A stretch of 64,000 nt of DNA from Bacillus gaemokensis (GTDB lineage Bacteria; Bacillota; Bacilli; Bacillales; Bacillaceae_G). Where the stretch lies: the NCBI RefSeq assembly GCF_001590835.1, contig NZ_LTAQ01000001.1, positions 635,132 to 699,131 of the forward strand. The letters run 5' to 3'. The translations under genes were made by a program, and so were the position numbers. The notes below the pieces were generated by a model. The model worked only from the letters and a program-made list of their open reading frames with translations. It did no database searches and was not told where the DNA came from. This document shows, piece by piece, positions 36,355 to 46,936 of the stretch; position 1 is the stretch's first letter; every line of letters begins with the position of its first letter.

Positions 36355-38130
36355 CTACTTCTCTTCTTTTACGTTTAATTGTAAATATAACTCTTCAAGC
36401 TGCGCTCCTGAAACCGGACTTGGAGCATCTGTTAACAGACAGCTTGCACTTGCTGTTTTCGGGAATGCAATTGTATCACGAAGGTTTGTACGACCTGCAA
36501 GTAACATAACAAGACGGTCTAAACCTAATGCGATTCCGCCATGTGGTGGTGTACCATATTCGAATGCTTCTAATAAGAAACCGAATTGTTCTTGTGCTTC
36601 TTCTTGCGTGAAACCAAGTGCTTTGAACATCTTCTCTTGTACATCACGCTCATAAATACGAAGTGATCCACCGCCAAGCTCATAACCATTTAATACAAGG
36701 TCATATGCTTGTGCACGTGCTTTTTCTGGTGCTGTTTCTAATAGCTCAACATCTTCACGGAATGGCATTGTGAATGGGTGATGCGCTGCGAAGTAACGAT
36801 CAGCATCTTCATCGTACTCAAGAAGTGGCCAATCTGTTACCCATAGGAAATTAAATTTACTTTCGTCAATTAACTCAAGTTCTTTACCTAAGCGTAAGCG
36901 AAGTGCACCTAAGCTATCTGCAACAACGCTTTTCTTATCCGCAACGAATAATAATAAGTCACCAGCAGTCGCTTCTAATGCGCTCATTAGTACGTTTGCA
37001 TCTTCTTCACCGAAGAATTTCGCAATCGGTCCTTTCAAGCCATCTTCTTCAACTTTTAGCCAAGCTAAACCTTTTGCTCCGTATACTTTTACAAATTCAG
37101 TTAATGCATCGATGTCTTTACGAGAATATTTACTCGCTGCACCTTTTGCATTAATTGCTTTTACTTGCCCGCCGCTTTCTACAGCGCTTGTAAATACTTT
37201 AAAACCACAACCTGCTGCAAATTCCGATAGATCAGTAAGCTCCATTGCAAATCGTGTATCCGGCTTATCAGAACCATAGCGAGCCATCGCATCTGCATAC
37301 TTCATACGAGGGAATGGCGCGCTAACCTCTACACCTTTTGCGTCTTTCATGACTTTTGTCATCATACGTTCCATCATCTCTAAGATTTCATCTTGCGTTA
37401 AGAATGATGCCTCGATGTCAATTTGTGTGAATTCTGGTTGGCGATCTGCACGTAAATCTTCATCACGGAAACAACGTGCTACTTGATAATAACGCTCAAA
37501 TCCGCCGACCATTAGAAGCTGTTTAAATAGCTGCGGAGATTGAGGTAACGCGTAAAATTCACCTTCATGCACACGGCTTGGTACTAAGTAGTCACGCGCT
37601 CCTTCTGGTGTACTCTTTGTTAAGATTGGTGTTTCAACTTCTAAAAACTCTTCTGAATCTAAGAAGTTACGAATTGTTTTTGTCACGTCGTGACGCATTT
37701 TGAATGTGTTGTACATAACAGGGCGACGTAAATCCAAATAACGATATTTTAAACGAACATCTTCTGATGCATCTGTATCATCTGAGATAATAATTGGCGT
37801 AGTTTTCGCTGCATTTAATACATTTACTTTCGTTGCTTGTACTTCGATGCGTCCAGTTGCCATATTGTCATTAATTGCACCTTGCGCGCGTTCAACAACC
37901 GTTCCTTCTATGTGCAATACGTATTCGCTACGAATTGTTTCTGCGACTTCTAGTGCTTCTTTAGATGTTTCTGGGTTAAATACAACTTGTACGATACCTG
38001 TACGGTCACGTAAGTCGATGAAAATAAGTCCACCTAAGTCACGGCGTTTTTGTACCCAACCTTTTAATTGAACTGTTTGTCCAACTGCTTCTACTGTTAC
38101 TTTTCCACATGCATGTGTTCTTTCAGCCAT
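36355..38130 (-). CDS. aspS: Aspartyl-tRNA synthetase
   Basis: 591 residues, bacterial type: N-terminal OB anticodon-binding domain ([25 protein letters not shown]), class II motif 2 in [18 protein letters not shown], the GAD insertion domain at about 290-420, and motif 3 [23 protein letters not shown]. Charges tRNA-Asp, using the AspS/HisS pair order typical of Bacillus. Co-transcribed with hisS from the T-box-controlled promoter at 39.7 kb; 12 nt separate the genes. Confidence 0.98.
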   Translation of the reverse strand: MAERTHACGKVTVEAVGQTVQLKGWVQKRRDLGGLIFIDLRDRTGIVQVVFNPETSKEALEVAETIRSEYVLHIEGTVVERAQGAINDNMATGRIEVQATKVNVLNAAKTTPIIISDDTDASEDVRLKYRYLDLRRPVMYNTFKMRHDVTKTIRNFLDSEEFLEVETPILTKSTPEGARDYLVPSRVHEGEFYALPQSPQLFKQLLMVGGFERYYQVARCFRDEDLRADRQPEFTQIDIEASFLTQDEILEMMERMMTKVMKDAKGVEVSAPFPRMKYADAMARYGSDKPDTRFAMELTDLSEFAAGCGFKVFTSAVESGGQVKAINAKGAASKYSRKDIDALTEFVKVYGAKGLAWLKVEEDGLKGPIAKFFGEEDANVLMSALEATAGDLLLFVADKKSVVADSLGALRLRLGKELELIDESKFNFLWVTDWPLLEYDEDADRYFAAHHPFTMPFREDVELLETAPEKARAQAYDLVLNGYELGGGSLRIYERDVQEKMFKALGFTQEEAQEQFGFLLEAFEYGTPPHGGIALGLDRLVMLLAGRTNLRDTIAFPKTASASCLLTDAPSPVSGAQLEELYLQLNVKEEK

Positions 38131-38142
38131 TGCTAGTTCCCC

Positions 38143-39414
38143 CTATATTAATTTCTCTGCTACGTATGAAGCAAATACATCTAATGCGACTTCTTCTTGT
38201 CCACCTGTTACCATATCTTTTAAGTTAATGATACCTTTATCTAGCTCATCTTCCCCTAATACAGCTACATATTTTGCATTTAGACGATCTGCTGATTTAA
38301 ATTGTGCTTTCATTTTGCGATCTAAATAATCTTTTTCAACTGATAATCCAGCTTTACGAAGATCGAATGCAACTTTCGCAGCGTAATCCTTCGCTTTATC
38401 TCCAAGTGCTACAACATAACAATCAATATTCTGTTCAATTGGCAACTCAATATTTTCAGCTTTCAGCGCCATAATTAAACGTTCAATACTCATCGCAAAA
38501 CCGATACCAGGCATTTCTGGGCCACCGATTTCTTGTACAAGTCCGTTATATCGACCGCCACCACTTAATGTTGTAATCGCGCCAAAACCTTCTGCTTCAC
38601 TCATAATTTCAAACACAGTGTGCTGGTAGTAGTCTAAGCCACGCACTAGATTTGGATCTTTTTCAAATGGCACATCCATCATTGTTAATAATTCTTGTAC
38701 TTTCTCATAGTACGCTGTTGATTCTTCATTTAAATATTCTGTAATAGATGGCGCCGTGCTCATTAGCTCATGATTACGATCCTTCTTACAGTCTAAAATA
38801 CGAAGTGGATTCTTTTCTAAACGAGATTGACAATCCGAACAGAACTCACCAATGCGCGGTTCAAAATGAGCAATTAATGCCTCACGGTGTGCTTGACGAC
38901 TTGCTGAATCACCCAAGCTGTTTAAGACAACCTTAATGTTTTTTAAGCCCATGCCGCGATAGAATTCTACAGCAAGCGCAATTACTTCCGCATCGATTGC
39001 TGGATCATTACTACCAATCGCTTCAATACCGAATTGTACGAATTGACGATAGCGACCTGCTTGTGGTCGTTCATAACGGAACATTTGACCGATATAATAC
39101 AATTTCGTCGGCTGCGTTGCATCACCATACATTTTATTTTCAACGTAAGAACGTACAACAGGTGCTGTTCCTTCTGGACGTAATGTTAAGCTACGCTCTC
39201 CACGATCTTGGAATGAGTACATTTCTTTTTGTACGATATCAGTTGTATCACCAACACCACGTAAAAATAATTCCGTGTGTTCAAAAATTGGTGTACGAAT
39301 TTCTTTATAGTTGTAACGACGGCAAATTTCGCGTGCTTGCCCTTCGATATACTGCCATAACTCAACCGTTCCTGGAAGAATATCTTGCGTTCCGCGTGGG
39401 ATTTGAATAGACAT
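38143..39414 (-). CDS. hisS: Histidyl-tRNA synthetase
   Basis: 423 residues. Class II core with motif 1 [10 protein letters not shown] region, motif 2 [14 protein letters not shown] and [18 protein letters not shown], histidine-specific [14 protein letters not shown] and motif 3 [12 protein letters not shown]-terminal anticodon domain [11 protein letters not shown]. First gene of hisS-aspS. AGGAGG precedes the ATG (MSIQIPRG). Located downstream of a T-box leader. Confidence 0.98.
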   Translation of the reverse strand: MSIQIPRGTQDILPGTVELWQYIEGQAREICRRYNYKEIRTPIFEHTELFLRGVGDTTDIVQKEMYSFQDRGERSLTLRPEGTAPVVRSYVENKMYGDATQPTKLYYIGQMFRYERPQAGRYRQFVQFGIEAIGSNDPAIDAEVIALAVEFYRGMGLKNIKVVLNSLGDSASRQAHREALIAHFEPRIGEFCSDCQSRLEKNPLRILDCKKDRNHELMSTAPSITEYLNEESTAYYEKVQELLTMMDVPFEKDPNLVRGLDYYQHTVFEIMSEAEGFGAITTLSGGGRYNGLVQEIGGPEMPGIGFAMSIERLIMALKAENIELPIEQNIDCYVVALGDKAKDYAAKVAFDLRKAGLSVEKDYLDRKMKAQFKSADRLNAKYVAVLGEDELDKGIINLKDMVTGGQEEVALDVFASYVAEKLI

Positions 39415-39452
39415 ATTCAGTTCCTCCTCAAATTGTTATAATCTTATTAAAA

Positions 39453-39730
39453 ATAAAAAAACTCCCGCCTCTACTGATTATCCAGTAGGGACGAGAGTAT
39501 TATACCCGTGGTGCCACCCTAATTGAAGCACGTATGCTTCCACTTTTTTAATAACGCTTAAATTCGCGTTCAACCTCTACTAAGCATAGGTGCCGTTCAA
39601 GATGAAACCTACAGAGTGTCATTCGATCAGTCATCATGTAGAAATGTTTTCAGCCTCAGACATTTCTTCTCTTTCCATGTGTATCTCATCTACTCTTCTC
39701 TATTATCGGTTCTCTTCATATGTAAATATA
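39453..39730 (-). ncRNA. T-box riboswitch leader of hisS-aspS
   Basis: T-box core AGGGTGGCACCACGGG at 39519-39504 and terminator CTCTCGTCCCTACTGG... paired with CCAGTAG...CGGGAG (39461-39496) with T run. Stem I terminal helix AGAAATGT/ACATTTCT is near 39670 and 39640. The 3' side then reads GAATGACACTCTG: GACAC (39620-39616) contains GAC (Asp) and CAC (His) overlapping by one base, either of which would be an apt specifier. Confidence 0.9.
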
Positions 39731-39735
39731 AAATT

Positions 39736-39764
39736 ACTATACGTTTCTTCACTAGGATTGTCAA
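39736..39764 (-). promoter_or_regulatory. hisS-aspS promoter
   Basis: Minus strand TTGACA (39764-39759), 17-bp spacer, TATAGT (39741-39736). It begins 5 nt beyond the stop of the small HTH gene. Confidence 0.88.
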
Positions 39765-39769
39765 GTGCC

Positions 39770-39946
39770 CTAGGAGCGTTCAATCTGCCTCTTTAACCGC
39801 TTTACATCTTGTAGTGAAATACCAAATTCAGAAGCGAGCTCCATAGAGGTATTGTTTTGTTCTTTCGCGATAAACTCATGAAAATTCACATTAAACAACT
39901 GGTTTGCACTATTTGTAACAGAGTGCCCTTTTTCGTTCATACGCAT
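39770..39946 (-). CDS. Small HTH-like protein upstream of hisS
   Basis: 58 residues from ATG (MRMNEKGHSVTNSANQLF); GAGGG lies 8 nt upstream, inside a longer frame. The C-terminal half (MELASEFGISLQDVKRLKRQIERS) looks like a sigma-70 region-4 or MarR-type helix-turn-helix; the N-terminal half is a polar helix with FHEFIAKEQNN. Too short for a full repressor. It may be a DNA-binding adaptor. Family not recognised with certainty. Ends directly before the hisS promoter. Confidence 0.6.
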   Translation of the reverse strand: MRMNEKGHSVTNSANQLFNVNFHEFIAKEQNNTSMELASEFGISLQDVKRLKRQIERS

Positions 39947-40073
39947 ACGTATATCCCTCACATTCAATATGGATGTTTTTACTCTTATTGTTCCATATTG
40001 ATTGTCCGGTTATACTCACAAACGAATAACATTTATTTCATCAACAGCTCTTTATTATACTGCACACATCTTC

Positions 40074-40169
40074 TCAGGTAAGACTATTCCGCACTACTTT
40101 TATATAAATAATCCCAAGAATACATAACTCTAATATGAAACGTAGGGCTATATTCAATTCTTGAACCAT
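40074..40169 (-). pseudogene. YrdB/DUF2568-type N-terminal fragment
   Basis: 31 codons (MVQELNIALRFILELCILGI...) with AGGAGG 10 nt before the ATG. The N-terminus matches the start of DUF2568 membrane proteins (LxxALRFxLE), but the frame stops after one transmembrane helix, whereas family members have about four. No matching sequence is seen in the following 70 nt, so it looks like a truncated remnant. A functional micropeptide is the alternative. Confidence 0.4.
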
Positions 40170-40235
40170 AATACACTGGCCTCCTGTTTTAGATTCTCCT
40201 TCTCCCATAACAAGCTGAATTTATATGAAACCAAA

Positions 40236-40925
40236 TCACTCATTACATTGATTTAATATACAAACTAACACTTCGGGGTTTGTTTGCATGACCCAGTGCC
40301 CACCTGTTTCCACTGTAAAAACATCCCATTCTCTTTCTTTTGCTACTTCAGCAGATTTTCGAAAAATAGGGGTCATCGGCCAATTTTCTGGATGATCCAA
40401 AATTTCTACATACGTATGAGGTATCTCATTAACTTTATAATTCTGCATTTCAACTGCTTGTGTAAAAGCTAATAAAGGCATAGCTGATTTTCTCTTATCT
40501 GATGCATTTCTAGGGAGAACACGCCATCCCTCTCCATGCAATTTCACTTCTTCTATAAAATGAGTAGCCATTCCCGGACCAGAAATATCCATAACAGAAT
40601 CACCATCATTCGGAAGCATCGCGTCTACATACACAAGATTTTTAATAGATTCAGGAATAACTTCAGCTACACCTGTTATCACCATACCAGAATAACTATG
40701 TCCTACTAAAATCACATCGTGTAACTGCTCATATTGAATGATATTTATAACATCTTGGATATATGTTTCCAGACCTACACTAGGCTGCAAAAGATGTGTT
40801 CGTTCTCCAAGTCCTGTTAATGTAGGTGTATATACTTCATGCCCATCTTTTCTGAGACTTGTAGCGACTTCTTTCCAAACATATCCTCCATCCCATGCAC
40901 CATGTACTAATACAAATGTTGCCAT
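40236..40925 (-). CDS. Alpha/beta hydrolase (methylesterase-like)
   Basis: 229 residues from MATFVLVHGAWDGGYVWKEV; GGAGG is 8 nt upstream. Oxyanion-hole HGAWDGG near 8-14, nucleophile Ser in VGHSYSGMV near 79, and the catalytic His in ETGGHWVMQTNPE near 212. This is the pattern of the EstC/salicylate methylesterase and hydroxynitrile lyase-like group in plants and bacteria. Substrate unknown. Soluble, stand-alone gene. Confidence 0.82.
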   Translation of the reverse strand: MATFVLVHGAWDGGYVWKEVATSLRKDGHEVYTPTLTGLGERTHLLQPSVGLETYIQDVINIIQYEQLHDVILVGHSYSGMVITGVAEVIPESIKNLVYVDAMLPNDGDSVMDISGPGMATHFIEEVKLHGEGWRVLPRNASDKRKSAMPLLAFTQAVEMQNYKVNEIPHTYVEILDHPENWPMTPIFRKSAEVAKEREWDVFTVETGGHWVMQTNPEVLVCILNQCNE

Positions 40926-41023
40926 AACAATTACCTCCTCCAAAATTCCCCTATTACTTTTTTTGTTATTTTCCAAATAATTATACTACAAATTAACAAA
41001 ATATACCTTTTTTAGAAACTTAT

Positions 41024-41054
41024 AAAAAAAAGAGAGGATTACATAATCCTCTCT
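41024..41054 (-). terminator. Terminator after dtd
   Basis: AGAGAGGATT/AATCCTCTCT stem, short loop, followed by a run of eight Ts on the minus strand. Confidence 0.88.
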
Positions 41055-41064
41055 TCCATCACTA

Positions 41065-41505
41065 TTATTTACTTTCTAAAATTAAGGTCACCGGACCATC
41101 ATTAATTAAAGAAACATCCATCATTGCTCCGAATTGACCCGTTTCTACGTGCAATCCTTGTTTGCGAATTTCTTCATTGAAGAAATCATACAAACGCTCT
41201 GCGTAGTCTGGCTTCGCAGCATCCATAAAGTTCGGGCGTCTTCCCTTGCGGCAATCCCCATATAATGTGAATTGCGAAATAGAAAGAACTTGCCCTTCCA
41301 TATCAAGTACAGAATGGTTCATCTTCCCGTTCTCATCTTCAAAAATACGTAAATTTGCAATCTTTTCAGCAATGTAAGTTGCATCTTTCTCTGTATCTTC
41401 ATGTGTAATGCCAACTAGCAATGTTAAACCGAACGGAATTTGTCCTACAATTTCACCATCTACTGTAACAGACGCTTCCTTTGATCGTTGCAAGACAACT
41501 CTCAT
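41065..41505 (-). CDS. dtd: D-aminoacyl-tRNA deacylase
   Basis: 146 residues from [27 protein letters not shown] stands 8 nt upstream. The catalytic Thr region SQFTLYGDC near 77-85 and the GP-mode [13 protein letters not shown] motif near the C-terminus are both intact. Removes D-amino acids and glycine mis-attached to tRNA. Follows relA by 15 nt, the same relA-dtd order as B. subtilis. Confidence 0.97.
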   Translation of the reverse strand: MRVVLQRSKEASVTVDGEIVGQIPFGLTLLVGITHEDTEKDATYIAEKIANLRIFEDENGKMNHSVLDMEGQVLSISQFTLYGDCRKGRRPNFMDAAKPDYAERLYDFFNEEIRKQGLHVETGQFGAMMDVSLINDGPVTLILESK

Positions 41506-41520
41506 ATCGAACACTCCTTA

Positions 41521-43704
41521 TTAATGCATCATACGGCGTACTGCATAAATTTCCGGAACTCGCTTAATACGCTCTACGACTTTTTTCAAATGGTGTAAAT
41601 TACGAATGGAGATAGACATATTAATCGTCGCCATTTTATTACGATCGCTTCTACCTGAAACAGCCGAAATATATGTTTTCGTTTCTGTAACAGCTTGCAG
41701 AACTTCATTTAATAGGCCGCGGCGATCATATCCAGAAATTTCAATATCAACGTTATACTCAATCTCTTTTTCTGGACTACCTTCCCACTCTACTTCTAGT
41801 AAACGCTCTTGTGCTTCTTCCGTATGCACATTGACGCAATCACGACGATGAATAGAAACACCTCGTCCTTTCGTAATATATCCAACGATATCGTCTCCCG
41901 GAACTGGGTTACAGCATTTTGATAAGCGAATTAATAAATTATCCGCCCCGCTTACTTTTACACCAGAATCCCATTTCCGAATTTTCATTGGCTTACGAAC
42001 TTCTTTTACTTCAACAATTTCTTGTTCTTCTTCACGTTTGCGGAACTTGTCCGTTAAGCGCGTTACAATTTGCGCCGCAGTTATGCCGTTATATCCAACT
42101 GCTGCAAACATATCTTCTTCATTCGCAAAATTATATTTTTCAGCTACTCGTTTTAAATTGTCAGGTGCTAATACTTCTTTCATCTCGTACTCTAAGCCAC
42201 GTACCTCTTTTTCAACGAGCTCACGGCCTTTTTCAATATTCTCGTCTCGGCGTTGCTTTTTGAAAAATTGACGAATCTTATTTTTCGCATGAGAAGTTTG
42301 AGCAAGTTTCACCCAGTCCTGACTTGGTCCATACGAATGTTTAGAAGTTAAGATTTCAATGATGTCACCTGTTTTTAATTTATAATCAAGTGTTACCATT
42401 TTACCATTTACTTTTGCACCAATCGTTTTGTTCCCAATTTCTGAATGGACACGGTAAGCAAAATCAATCGGTACAGAACCTAATGGCAATTCCATCACAT
42501 CGCCTTTTGGTGTAAAGACGAACACCATATCAGAGAATAAATCAATTTTCAATGATTCCATAAACTCTTCCGCATTAGAAGCTTCATTCTGCCATTCTAA
42601 TATTTGACGGAACCATGTTAATTTTTTTTCAAGTGTACCTGTTGTTTCTGCTGCTTTTCCCTCTTTATAAGCCCAGTGCGCCGCAATCCCGAATTCTGCA
42701 ATCTCATGCATTTCTTTCGTACGAATTTGTACTTCAAGCGGATCGCCTTTCGGTCCAATTACAGTTGTATGAAGTGATTGATATAAATTTGCTTTTGGCA
42801 TTGCAATATAATCTTTAAAACGCCCTGGCATTGGTTTCCAGCACGTATGAATAATCCCCAATACCGCATAGCAATCTTTAATACTATTTACAACAACGCG
42901 TACGGCTAACAAATCATAAATTTCATTGAATTGTTTATTTTGAAGTGCCATTTTACGATAAATACTATAAATGTGTTTTGGTCTTCCTGAAATATCAGGT
43001 TGAATCGACACTTCTTTCAATTTCTCACGGACACCCGTCATAACCTCTTCTAAATATTCTTCACGCTCTGCACGTTTTCGCTTCATCAAATTGACAATGC
43101 GATAGTATTGCTGCGGATTCAAATAGCGAAGTGATGTATCCTCTAGCTCCCATTTAATAGTATTGATTCCGAGTCTATGGGCTAAAGGTGCAAAAATTTC
43201 TAACGTTTCATTCGCAATACGACGCTGCTTTTCTTGAGGCAAATGCTTAAGCGTACGCATGTTATGAAGACGATCGGCTAATTTAATTAGAATAACCCGA
43301 ATATCTTGAGCCATTGCAATAAACATTTTGCGATGATTCTCTGCTTGTTGCTGTTCATGAGACTTGTATTTAATTTTTCCAAGCTTCGTAACACCATCAA
43401 CAAGCATCGCAATTTCTTTATTAAATTCCCGTTCGATATCTTCCAGTGTAACCTCAGTATCTTCTACTACATCATGCAAAAAACCTGCTGATACTGTAGA
43501 TGGATCCATGTGTAAATCAACTAAAATACCTGCAACTTGAATCGGATGAATAATATATGGTTCGCCCGATTTTCTGTATTGTTCGCTATGTGCATCACGT
43601 GCGTATTCATAGGCACGTGCTACTAGTCCAATATCATCATCCGCTAAATATTTCCGTGCTTTCTCGAGTACCTGTTCAGCTGTTAGTACTTGCTCATTTG
43701 CCAT
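41521..43704 (-). CDS. relA: Bifunctional (p)ppGpp synthetase/hydrolase Rel
   Basis: 727 residues from [20 protein letters not shown], chosen by homology although the frame is open 47 codons further. N-terminal HD hydrolase ([25 protein letters not shown]), synthetase with [22 protein letters not shown], then TGS ([29 protein letters not shown]), zinc-finger-like [21 protein letters not shown] and C-terminal ACT domain. Makes (p)ppGpp in starvation and degrades it otherwise, responding to ribosomes. Upstream neighbour is apt. Confidence 0.97.
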   Translation of the reverse strand: MANEQVLTAEQVLEKARKYLADDDIGLVARAYEYARDAHSEQYRKSGEPYIIHPIQVAGILVDLHMDPSTVSAGFLHDVVEDTEVTLEDIEREFNKEIAMLVDGVTKLGKIKYKSHEQQQAENHRKMFIAMAQDIRVILIKLADRLHNMRTLKHLPQEKQRRIANETLEIFAPLAHRLGINTIKWELEDTSLRYLNPQQYYRIVNLMKRKRAEREEYLEEVMTGVREKLKEVSIQPDISGRPKHIYSIYRKMALQNKQFNEIYDLLAVRVVVNSIKDCYAVLGIIHTCWKPMPGRFKDYIAMPKANLYQSLHTTVIGPKGDPLEVQIRTKEMHEIAEFGIAAHWAYKEGKAAETTGTLEKKLTWFRQILEWQNEASNAEEFMESLKIDLFSDMVFVFTPKGDVMELPLGSVPIDFAYRVHSEIGNKTIGAKVNGKMVTLDYKLKTGDIIEILTSKHSYGPSQDWVKLAQTSHAKNKIRQFFKKQRRDENIEKGRELVEKEVRGLEYEMKEVLAPDNLKRVAEKYNFANEEDMFAAVGYNGITAAQIVTRLTDKFRKREEEQEIVEVKEVRKPMKIRKWDSGVKVSGADNLLIRLSKCCNPVPGDDIVGYITKGRGVSIHRRDCVNVHTEEAQERLLEVEWEGSPEKEIEYNVDIEISGYDRRGLLNEVLQAVTETKTYISAVSGRSDRNKMATINMSISIRNLHHLKKVVERIKRVPEIYAVRRMMH

Positions 43705-43843
43705 CGAATCACCTTTTATTGAAAATTGACTTTCCCTTATCATGAGAATAAATTTTATTCTATCATTATAACCTAATGATTGTGAATTGTGAAAAGGAAA
43801 AGATTTTACTGATATTTCACCATACTTTTTTGTGTAATTATAC

Positions 43844-43885
43844 AAAAATACCCGGTCCTCTCCAAGAGATTCACGGGTATTTTTT
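43844..43885 (-). terminator. Terminator after apt
   Basis: AAAAATACCC pairs with GGGTATTTTT around a 21-nt interior that itself can pair (AGAGG/CCTCT-like); in both directions it has T tails. It lies between apt and relA. Confidence 0.75.
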
Positions 43886-43914
43886 CTATCACCGTAGTTT
43901 TACCTATATAATAA

Positions 43915-44427
43915 TTAGTATTTTTCTAACACTAATACATCATAACCGTCTAACATTTTGCGGCCATCTAAGTAAGTAAGCTCTACTAGGAAGGCAATCC
44001 CCGCTACAACTCCGCCCAGTTCTTCAACTAGCTTAATTGTCGCTTCAATTGTTCCACCTGTAGCTAATAAATCATCTGTAATTAATACACGTTGACCTGG
44101 TTTAATTGCATCTTTATGGATTGTTAAAACATCTTTTCCATACTCTTTACCATAGTCTACTGTAATTACTTCACGAGGTAATTTCCCTAATTTACGAACT
44201 GGTGCAAATCCTACTTCTAGCGCATAAGAAACAGGACAACCGATAATAAAACCACGTGCTTCTGGTCCTACTACAAGATCGATATCTCTTTTTTTTGCAT
44301 AAGCAACGATTTCATCTGTTGCTGCTTTGTATGCTTTTCCATCGTTCATTAAAGGTGTAATATCTTTAAACACGATACCTTCTTTCGGATAATCCGGTAC
44401 AATTGCGATATGTTGCTTGAAATCCAT
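43915..44427 (-). CDS. apt: Adenine phosphoribosyltransferase
   Basis: 170 residues, type I PRTase. PRPP-binding loop [16 protein letters not shown] near 121-135, [15 protein letters not shown] near 14-28, and [17 protein letters not shown]. Converts adenine plus PRPP to AMP in purine salvage. Between recJ and relA, the conserved recJ-apt-relA order. GAGGAGG precedes ATG. Confidence 0.97.
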   Translation of the reverse strand: MDFKQHIAIVPDYPKEGIVFKDITPLMNDGKAYKAATDEIVAYAKKRDIDLVVGPEARGFIIGCPVSYALEVGFAPVRKLGKLPREVITVDYGKEYGKDVLTIHKDAIKPGQRVLITDDLLATGGTIEATIKLVEELGGVVAGIAFLVELTYLDGRKMLDGYDVLVLEKY

Positions 44428-44474
44428 ATTTCTGAATCCTCCTCAGATATAAAAGGTCTGTAAATACAAGGCCT

Positions 44475-46814
44475 TTACCCTAACTGTTCTACTTCTTTAT
44501 GATTACGAATCGTTTCAAACCATGTATATAGTTGTTGATATGTGCTATAAACCAATTCTTTTTCTAATTGTAAGTGGTTCATTTTCTCACGATATGTGTT
44601 CGATTCAATTAAATCACGCTTTTTCATTTCGTCTGCCATAAAAATGACACCGTCTTTTATTGTAACAAATTCTAGCTCAAAAAACACCTGTGTCATGAAA
44701 TTTACTGTATCTTTTGACCAACCTTTATGACGGCATAGTTGTTCCCCATGCTGCCTCAAAGAAAATGGTGCTTTTTGATGTAAGAAGGAATAGTACCATT
44801 TAAAGTGTTCCCTTGTTGGAACTGTACTAAATAAATGATTATTCTCCTGGTAAAATAGCGTATAAATCCGCGCTGGGAACCCCGCCTTAAATAACTCGCG
44901 TAATTCGTCTGTTGCCTTTGGTAAATCTAGCAAAACAATATATCTATCTTCTAGCTCAGTTACTTCTGAAGCATGAACCAATTGTTCTTTATACGCCTCT
45001 AAAGAAAATTTATTCAATACTTCCTCAGCAAAATACACCATTGTTATTTTTTCTTTCGGAAGCTCTGCTAAATTCGTTTCTACATTACGCATGCTACGCC
45101 AATCAAATAATTGCCAAGCCTCTACCGCGATATCTTGAATCATCAGCTGAGGTTTTTTGAAATTATTCCATTCATTAATTGACGCTTCACCTACAACAGA
45201 AACGCGGGCAACTGGAGAAATTTCTTTTGCATAGCTTCCAAAACCAAAACCAATCGTGTCTAGTGTCGCTTGTCCATCACATAATGCCATTTTCAGATGG
45301 GAGCCATCTGATCCAATAGCACGAATACTTTCTAGCTCTGCATCTTGCACCGCGATACGTGGCTTTGGATTTCCAACACCAAACGGTGCTAGCTTTTGCA
45401 TTTCTTCAATTGCCGAAAGCGTCACATCTTCCACCTTACACACTGCATCAACTGTTGTAATTGGAATAAAATCTTCTGGCGTTAAAATCGCCTCTGCTTG
45501 TTCATTTAAACGGCGGCGCAATTCAACTACATCATCCATATGAAGCGTCATTCCTGCCGCCATTGGGTGCCCTCCAAAATGCGGCAATAACTCCCTACAA
45601 TCTGATAAGTTCGCAAACAGATCAAAACCGGCAATACTTCGGGCAGATCCTTTTGCAGTTTGTTTCACAGGATCAATACATAACACGATGGTTGGACGAT
45701 AAAAACGCTCTACTAATTTAGAAGCAACAATTCCAATTACCCCTGGGTTCCATCCTTCTTTCGCAAGTACTAATACTTTATTTTCCTCTGGCGGATAGTT
45801 GTTTTCTACTTCTGCAATCGCCTCTTCTGTAATTTGCTTTACAATATCTTTTCGAAGTTTGTTCAGCTCATCAATTTCTTCAGCAAGCTCTTTCGCTTCT
45901 TCCGGGTCTTCTGATAAAAGAAGGTGAACTGCCGGCGTCGCATCTTCTAAGCGCCCAACTGCATTAATACGAGGTGCAAGTGAAAAACCAATACTTTCCT
46001 CTGTAATTTCACTTTGCGAAACGTTAGCTACTTTAAATAACGCTTTTAGCCCAATGCTTTTTGTCATTCGCATTTGTTTCAAACCACGTTGTACAAGTAG
46101 TCTATTTTCACCGTGTAATGATACTAAATCTGCTACTGTACCAATCACTGCAACTTCTAATAAATGTTCCGGTACCCGTCCCAGTAACGCATGCGCTACT
46201 TTAAACGCAACACCAACACCCGCTAAATAATGAAACGGATATACACCGCCCTCTAGCTTCGGATGAATAATAGCAAACGCTTCTGGCAGTTCTGGCGGCG
46301 GCTCATGGTGATCTGTAATAATAAGATCCATCCCAAGTTCCTTCGCTACCTGTGCTTCATGCACCGCTGCAATCCCTGTATCAACAGTAATGATAAGTGA
46401 AAACCCCGCACTATGTGCCCAGCGAAATGCCTCTTCATTTGGTCCATACCCTTCAGTAAAACGGTTTGGAATGTAAAACTCTACATCTGCACCTAGTTCT
46501 TGAAGAGCCAAAAATAAAACGGTTGTACTACTCACACCGTCTGCATCATAGTCTCCGAATATTAAAATTTGTTCTCCATTTTGAATGGCTTGCCCTATAC
46601 GTTCTACTGTACGGTCCATTCCCTCAAGTAAAAATGGATCATGAAATTCTTGTTTGTCTGTATTTAAAAAATCCACAATCTGTTCTTCTGTATCTAACCC
46701 TCTACCGAGGAATAACGAAGTAACAAGCGGTGATAATTGTAGTTTACTCGCTAATTCACTCACCAGTTCTTCATTATATGATTTTTCTTTCCAACGCGTT
46801 TTCGGTTGTAACAC
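44475..46814 (-). CDS. recJ: Single-stranded-DNA exonuclease RecJ
   Basis: 779 residues from GTG (MLQPKTRWKEKSYNEEL); AAGGGGTGA lies 4 nt upstream. DHH phosphoesterase with motifs FGDYDADGVSS near 67-77, IITVDTG, DLIITDHHEPP, PFGVGNPKPRIAV and DHHA1 motif GGHPMAAGMTL. A 5'-3' ssDNA exonuclease in repair. The C-terminal extension beyond about 560 is typical of Firmicute RecJ. Its ribosome binding site is inside a strong hairpin that also holds a promoter (46819-46865). Confidence 0.95.
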   Translation of the reverse strand: MLQPKTRWKEKSYNEELVSELASKLQLSPLVTSLFLGRGLDTEEQIVDFLNTDKQEFHDPFLLEGMDRTVERIGQAIQNGEQILIFGDYDADGVSSTTVLFLALQELGADVEFYIPNRFTEGYGPNEEAFRWAHSAGFSLIITVDTGIAAVHEAQVAKELGMDLIITDHHEPPPELPEAFAIIHPKLEGGVYPFHYLAGVGVAFKVAHALLGRVPEHLLEVAVIGTVADLVSLHGENRLLVQRGLKQMRMTKSIGLKALFKVANVSQSEITEESIGFSLAPRINAVGRLEDATPAVHLLLSEDPEEAKELAEEIDELNKLRKDIVKQITEEAIAEVENNYPPEENKVLVLAKEGWNPGVIGIVASKLVERFYRPTIVLCIDPVKQTAKGSARSIAGFDLFANLSDCRELLPHFGGHPMAAGMTLHMDDVVELRRRLNEQAEAILTPEDFIPITTVDAVCKVEDVTLSAIEEMQKLAPFGVGNPKPRIAVQDAELESIRAIGSDGSHLKMALCDGQATLDTIGFGFGSYAKEISPVARVSVVGEASINEWNNFKKPQLMIQDIAVEAWQLFDWRSMRNVETNLAELPKEKITMVYFAEEVLNKFSLEAYKEQLVHASEVTELEDRYIVLLDLPKATDELRELFKAGFPARIYTLFYQENNHLFSTVPTREHFKWYYSFLHQKAPFSLRQHGEQLCRHKGWSKDTVNFMTQVFFELEFVTIKDGVIFMADEMKKRDLIESNTYREKMNHLQLEKELVYSTYQQLYTWFETIRNHKEVEQLG

Positions 46815-46818
46815 GAAA

Positions 46819-46865
46819 TCACCCCTTAACCTGTCCATTATACAAGACAGATTAAGGGGTGACAA
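46819..46865 (-). promoter_or_regulatory. recJ promoter nested in an SD-masking hairpin
   Basis: Minus strand TTGTCA (46865-46860), 17-bp spacer, TATAAT (46842-46837): a good sigma-A promoter. The same DNA is a 17-bp inverted repeat, 46846-46862 with 46819-46835 (one G-U pair, 10-nt loop). The 3' RNA arm contains recJ's AAGGGGTGA ribosome binding site; RNA starting at this promoter would lack the 5' arm. Confidence 0.75.
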
Positions 46866-46936
46866 CATTATACAAACTACGATTTAATATCTCTATAATC
46901 AGATGAATCCCTAATTTTTAGGATAATTAACGAATA

